Positions 5,362 through 7,531 of a DNA stretch of 7,531 nt are shown here, piece after piece. Each line of letters starts with the position of its first letter. The stretch's first letter is position 1. Under the pieces are notes generated by a model. That model was not told where the DNA came from and did no database searches. It saw nothing but the letters and a program-made list of their open reading frames with translations. Source of the DNA: an uncultured Eubacteriales bacterium (lineage in GTDB: Bacteria; Bacillota; Clostridia; Oscillospirales; Oscillospiraceae); NCBI GenBank assembly GCA_900546075.1, contig URBH01000077.1, forward strand, positions 1 to 7,531, written 5' to 3'. Both the position numbers and the translations under genes were made by a program.

Positions 5362-5769
5362 TCAGCCGTAACCGCAGGTTACGATGTGCCACTTTCCGCC
5401 GTTCTTTCTGGCGAGATACCAGCCCCAGCCGGTGTAGGTGCCGTTCGGCTCAAAAGAGCCGTCGCCGCCGTGTTCATCCACGGTGAAGGAGGACAGCAGG
5501 ACAATTCCCTCGTCGTAGTCCCCGAAGCTCAGGATGTACGCCTGTTCCTTTTGGACGGTTTCGTCTCCGGCATAGGAGATTTCTGTCAGCGTGCATCCCT
5601 GAAAATCCCGGAAGCCGGTCTTCACAGCCTGAACGGCCGCAAGATAGTCCTCCTGCGTGTAGATTTCGGAAGTCATGTCAATGACGGCAGCCTTCTCTGC
5701 GTTTCCGCCGCAGCCGGAAAGGCTCAGCACCAAAGCGCAGAGCAAAATACAGGCAAGCATTTTCCGCAT
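5362..5769 (-). CDS. Small predicted lipoprotein, function unknown
   Basis: The 135-residue product opens with MRKMLACILLCALVLSLSGC: positive charge, hydrophobic helix and an LSGC lipobox, so Cys20 should be lipidated and the protein anchored outside the membrane. The mature part has a mixed alpha/beta look: YTQEDYLAAVQAVKTGF, then CTLTEISYAGDE, EQAYILSFGDYDEGIVLLSSF, and a Gly/Trp-rich C-terminus with TGWGWYLARKNGGKWHIVTCGYG. The end resembles small extracytoplasmic proteins of the DUF4829/NTF2-like kind seen in Firmicutes, but I cannot assign it to a family. The start at 5769 is set by GGAGGTGAT seven bases upstream; an earlier in-frame ATG at 5799 falls inside the probable -10 box. Two mature cysteines (the lipid anchor aside), one in CTL and one in TCGYG, could form a disulfide. 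It is a single gene, convergent with rplT. Confidence 0.75.
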   Translation of the reverse strand: MRKMLACILLCALVLSLSGCGGNAEKAAVIDMTSEIYTQEDYLAAVQAVKTGFRDFQGCTLTEISYAGDETVQKEQAYILSFGDYDEGIVLLSSFTVDEHGGDGSFEPNGTYTGWGWYLARKNGGKWHIVTCGYG

Positions 5770-5794
5770 ACAATCACCTCCATGGATTTTGCAT

Positions 5795-5803
5795 ATCATA
5801 CCA
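5795..5803 (-). promoter_or_regulatory. Extended -10 promoter of the lipoprotein gene
   Basis: On the minus strand TGGTATGAT (5803-5795) gives an extended -10 (TGn plus TATGAT). No good -35 lies 17 bases upstream; the nearest candidate, TTTACA, is too far. Transcription would start near 5788, about 18 bases before the start codon, which fits the ribosome binding site at 5777-5781. Confidence 0.45.
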
Positions 5804-5844
5804 TTTATTTCCCCCGCAGGTGTGACGGATTTGTAAACACTTGT

Positions 5845-6013
5845 TTAAGGCAACACCGCATAATTTGACAAGAAGACTCAGCCAGGATTTTTGTTCCAAT
5901 TCAAAGTTTGAAAAATGGAGGAATACTGTATGTATTTCCCATTTTTCAAACTGAAGAAGTGGGGCAAAAAGACGGCTGAGGCTCGCAGGCACAATTGTGC
6001 GGTGTTGCCTTAA
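5845..6013. mobile_element. 169-bp MITE-like near-palindromic element
   Basis: TTAAGGCAACACCGCA (5845-5860) and its perfect inverted copy (5998-6013) form 16-bp terminal repeats. Further inward, inverted pairs continue in register: CTCAGCC/GGCTGAG (5877-5883, 5974-5980), TTTTTG/CAAAAA (5888-5893, 5965-5970), a perfect 14-bp AGTTTGAAAAATGG pair (5905-5918, 5939-5952), and an inner 7-bp stem closing on a 5-base loop (5927-5931). The whole unit can therefore fold into one long hairpin. No transposase is present, which suits a miniature inverted-repeat element mobilised in trans. If TTAA is a target-site duplication, the repeats proper begin at GGCAACACCGCA; this is inference. Its right end lies only six bases before the ribosome binding site of the next gene. 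Confidence 0.7.
5930..6013 (+). CDS. Possible 27-residue basic peptide inside the hairpin element
   Basis: GGAGG (5917-5921) lies eight bases before ATG (5930), which opens a 27-codon frame ending in TAA at 6011-6013, exactly the last three bases of the inverted repeat. The peptide begins MYFPFFKLKKWGKK and ends with an ARRHNCAVLP tail: aromatic and hydrophobic at first, then strongly basic, with only one acidic residue. A well-placed ribosome binding site and a stop that coincides with the element boundary are suggestive. However, the ribosome binding site and start are buried in the hairpin tip, no promoter is clear (a TTGACA at 5865-5870 has no matching -10), and a frame this short can arise by chance. 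Function unknown. Confidence 0.3.
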   Translation: MYFPFFKLKKWGKKTAEARRHNCAVLP

Positions 6014-6035
6014 GATGGCAAAGGAGAACGCGCCC

Positions 6036-6899
6036 ATGAATTTAACCTGCACTGCCGCCCGGAGCGGGCGGCTCTCCTCCTTTCTGCGTCGGGAGCTGAA
6101 AATGTCCTCCGGCCTGATGAACCGGCTGAAATGGAGCGGCGGGATTTGCGTGAACGGACTGCCTCAGCACACGAACTACCCCGTCCGGCCCGGGGATGTC
6201 ATTACCGTCCTGTTAGACGAGCCGGAGCCGGAATACCCCGCCGAGGATGGCGAACTGACGGTTCTTTACGAGGACGAGGGCATTCTGGTGGTGGATAAGC
6301 CCGCCGGTATGCTGATTCATCCCTCCCGGGCGACGAATCAGGGAACCCTTGCCAATCTCGTGGCCGGTTACTACCGCAGAAGCGGTGAAAAATCCGCCTT
6401 TCACCCCGTGACCCGGCTGGACAGGGACACCTTCGGCATTGTCCTGCTGGCAAAGAACGCCCATCTCCACGCCCTGCTTCAGGACGCGGCGGTGAAGAAA
6501 ACCTACCACGCTCTCACCTTCGGCGGCCCCGACACGGATACCGGCATAATCGACGCCCCTATTGCCCGCCTGCCCCTTCCCAGCCTTCTGCGGCAGGTCA
6601 GCCCCGAGGGTAAGCCCTCCGTGACGGAATTTGAGGTGCTTCACCGGGACGGACAAATCTGCAAGCTTGCGCTGCGCCCGGTGACAGGCCGCACCCACCA
6701 GCTGCGGGTACACTGCGCCTATATGGGCTTCCCCATTCTGGGCGACCCGCAGTACGGCACGGAGGAATCCTGCCGATTTTCTGACGGACTGGGACTGTCT
6801 TATCAAATGCTCTGCGCCCATCGGCTGGAATTCACCCATCCGCTGACCGGGGAAAACATGGTTCTTGTGTCCCGGATGGACGCCCGACTCTCATTTTAA
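6036..6899 (+). CDS. RluA-family RNA pseudouridine synthase
   Basis: The 287-residue product has an N-terminal S4-like RNA-binding region (about 11-60, including SSGLMNRLKWSGGICVNG and RPGDVITV), then the pseudouridine synthase domain. The latter shows LVVDKPAGMLIHPS (84-97), the catalytic motif HPVTRLDRDTFG (123-134) with Asp129 as the expected nucleophile, KKTYHAL (154-160) with the conserved Tyr157, and GRTHQLRVH, the RluA motif III. Such enzymes isomerise uridine to pseudouridine in rRNA or tRNA; the target site cannot be told. The motif has TRLD and TFG where HRLD and TSG are commonest, a modest deviation. The start at 6036 follows AAAGGAG (6020-6026) by nine bases; an earlier ATG at 6015 has no ribosome binding site. 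The GNAT gene follows after 13 bases, with its ribosome binding site overlapping this stop codon. Confidence 0.92.
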   Translation: MNLTCTAARSGRLSSFLRRELKMSSGLMNRLKWSGGICVNGLPQHTNYPVRPGDVITVLLDEPEPEYPAEDGELTVLYEDEGILVVDKPAGMLIHPSRATNQGTLANLVAGYYRRSGEKSAFHPVTRLDRDTFGIVLLAKNAHLHALLQDAAVKKTYHALTFGGPDTDTGIIDAPIARLPLPSLLRQVSPEGKPSVTEFEVLHRDGQICKLALRPVTGRTHQLRVHCAYMGFPILGDPQYGTEESCRFSDGLGLSYQMLCAHRLEFTHPLTGENMVLVSRMDARLSF

Positions 6900-6912
6900 G
6901 GAGGATTCACAT

Positions 6913-7464
6913 ATGCACTATCGAAAAAATATTTTGACGAAGGACGGAAAGGACTGCCTTCTCCGCGGCGCCACCGCCGATGACGCCGAAGCCGTCTGGG
7001 ACTTCTTTATCCTGTCACACGGCCAGACGGATTATCTTCTGAGCTATCCGGACGAATGCGGAAAGGACTTAGAGCAGGAGCGTCAATTTCTCGCCGACAG
7101 AGCTTCCAGCAAAAACGCCATTGAATTGTGCGCCTTTGTGGACGGCATTCTGGTGGGGACCGCCGGATTTGACCCAATCGGGCAAAAATGTAAGGTCAAA
7201 CACCGTGCGGAATTCGGCATTTCCGTGGAACAATCTTACTGGGGAAAGGGCATCGGGCGCGCAATGACGGACGCCTGTATTGAATGTGCCCGTCAGGTCG
7301 GTTTTCTCCAGATGGAGCTTGAGGTCGTAGCCAGCAACCTTCCCGCGATCTCCCTTTATGAGAGCGTTGGCTTCCGGGAATATGGCCGAAATCCCCGGGG
7401 ATTCCGCACAAAGGACGGCCTCTGGCAGGAATTGGTTCTTATGCGGCTGGAATTGGGTACCTGA
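6913..7464 (+). CDS. GNAT family N-acetyltransferase
   Basis: The 183-residue protein has the GNAT fold in order: an N-terminal strand and helix with LLRGATADDAEAVWDFF (16-32), a central strand pair ELCAFVDGILVGTAGF (71-86), and motif A with EFGISVEQSYWGKGIG (100-115), where the YWGKGIG loop binds the acetyl-CoA pyrophosphate. The last part is motif B-like SNLPAISLYESVGFREYG (141-158). The family transfers an acetyl group to an amine of a small molecule or a protein; the substrate is unknown. AAGGAGG (6898-6904) lies eight bases before the ATG and overlaps the stop of the pseudouridine synthase gene, so the two are likely co-translated. An upstream in-frame start at 6865 would lie within the preceding gene and lacks a comparable site. 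Confidence 0.9.
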   Translation: MHYRKNILTKDGKDCLLRGATADDAEAVWDFFILSHGQTDYLLSYPDECGKDLEQERQFLADRASSKNAIELCAFVDGILVGTAGFDPIGQKCKVKHRAEFGISVEQSYWGKGIGRAMTDACIECARQVGFLQMELEVVASNLPAISLYESVGFREYGRNPRGFRTKDGLWQELVLMRLELGT

Positions 7465-7486
7465 CCCAGGGAACCTCTGATACTAT

Positions 7487-7519
7487 TTCCTGATTAAAAT
7501 CTTTGATTTTAATCAGGAA
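7487..7519. repeat. Perfect 15-bp hairpin at the window edge, probable repeat fragment
   Basis: TTCCTGATTAAAATC (7487-7501) and GATTTTAATCAGGAA (7505-7519) are perfect inverted copies around TTT. The hairpin is followed by GGCATCGCCTAA rather than T residues, so it is a poor terminator for the GNAT gene. GGGAACCTCTGA just before it (7469-7480) and the GCCTAA end give the look of the edge of a palindromic repeat cut by the window. Confidence 0.6.
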
Positions 7520-7531
7520 GGCATCGCCTAA

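Noticed and set aside
5774..6052. Minus-strand open frame of 92 codons across the hairpin element
   Set aside because: It runs through both terminal repeats and into the lipoprotein gene's ribosome binding site region, has no ribosome binding site of its own and no family features.
6213..6839. Minus-strand open frame of 208 codons within the pseudouridine synthase gene
   Set aside because: Antisense shadow with no motifs; the plus strand carries all RluA catalytic motifs.

Overview
The window looks like chromosomal DNA from a GC-rich member of the Clostridia, most probably the Oscillospirales (Ruminococcaceae/Oscillospiraceae-type gut bacteria). Four things point there: strong AGGAGG-type ribosome binding sites before nearly every gene, Gram-positive sigma-A promoters, an infC-rpmI-rplT operon headed by an attenuator-type leader, and GC-rich interspersed palindromic repeats of a kind I remember from such genomes. 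The genus cannot be fixed from the sequence alone.

Layout. 1-226: a hairpin, a rho-independent terminator closing a gene outside the window, and a promoter. 227-1153 (+): a stand-alone sugar-phosphate-type nucleotidyltransferase, followed by a terminator. 1154-1438: a convergent intergenic region with a composite palindromic repeat and a perfect 26-bp palindrome. 1439-3888 (-): a tight three-gene operon read leftward, DUF1836 DNA-binding protein, then hflK, then hflC, driven by a near-consensus promoter at 3918-3946. 3889-4178: divergent intergenic region with that promoter, a second near-consensus promoter for infC, and a long structured leader ending in a terminator hairpin. 4179-5315 (+): infC (apparently starting at AUC), rpmI and rplT, closed by a strong bidirectional terminator. 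5362-5769 (-): a small predicted lipoprotein of unknown function. 5845-6013: a 169-bp near-palindromic, MITE-like element with 16-bp perfect ends, holding a possible 27-codon ORF whose stop is the element's last three bases. 6036-7464 (+): a two-gene unit, an RluA-family RNA pseudouridine synthase and a GNAT acetyltransferase. 7465-7531: another strong hairpin, probably the edge of a repeat running out of the window.

How the genes work together. infC-rpmI-rplT is the conserved translation operon (IF3, L35, L20). The sequence shows two likely control layers: a leader terminator with a matching antiterminator, as in the known L20 autoregulation of Firmicutes, and a non-AUG infC start, as in the known IF3 autoregulation. 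HflK and HflC would form a membrane SPFH complex; their co-transcription with a MerR-like DUF1836 protein suggests, without proving, that this protein regulates the operon. The remaining genes look like ordinary accessory or housekeeping functions.

No defence system, CRISPR array, transposase, tRNA or rRNA gene is visible. The most unusual items are the 169-bp hairpin element with its embedded mini-ORF, the AUC start of infC, and the attenuator with a repeated 7-mer (CATCCGC) that gives it a switch-like architecture.
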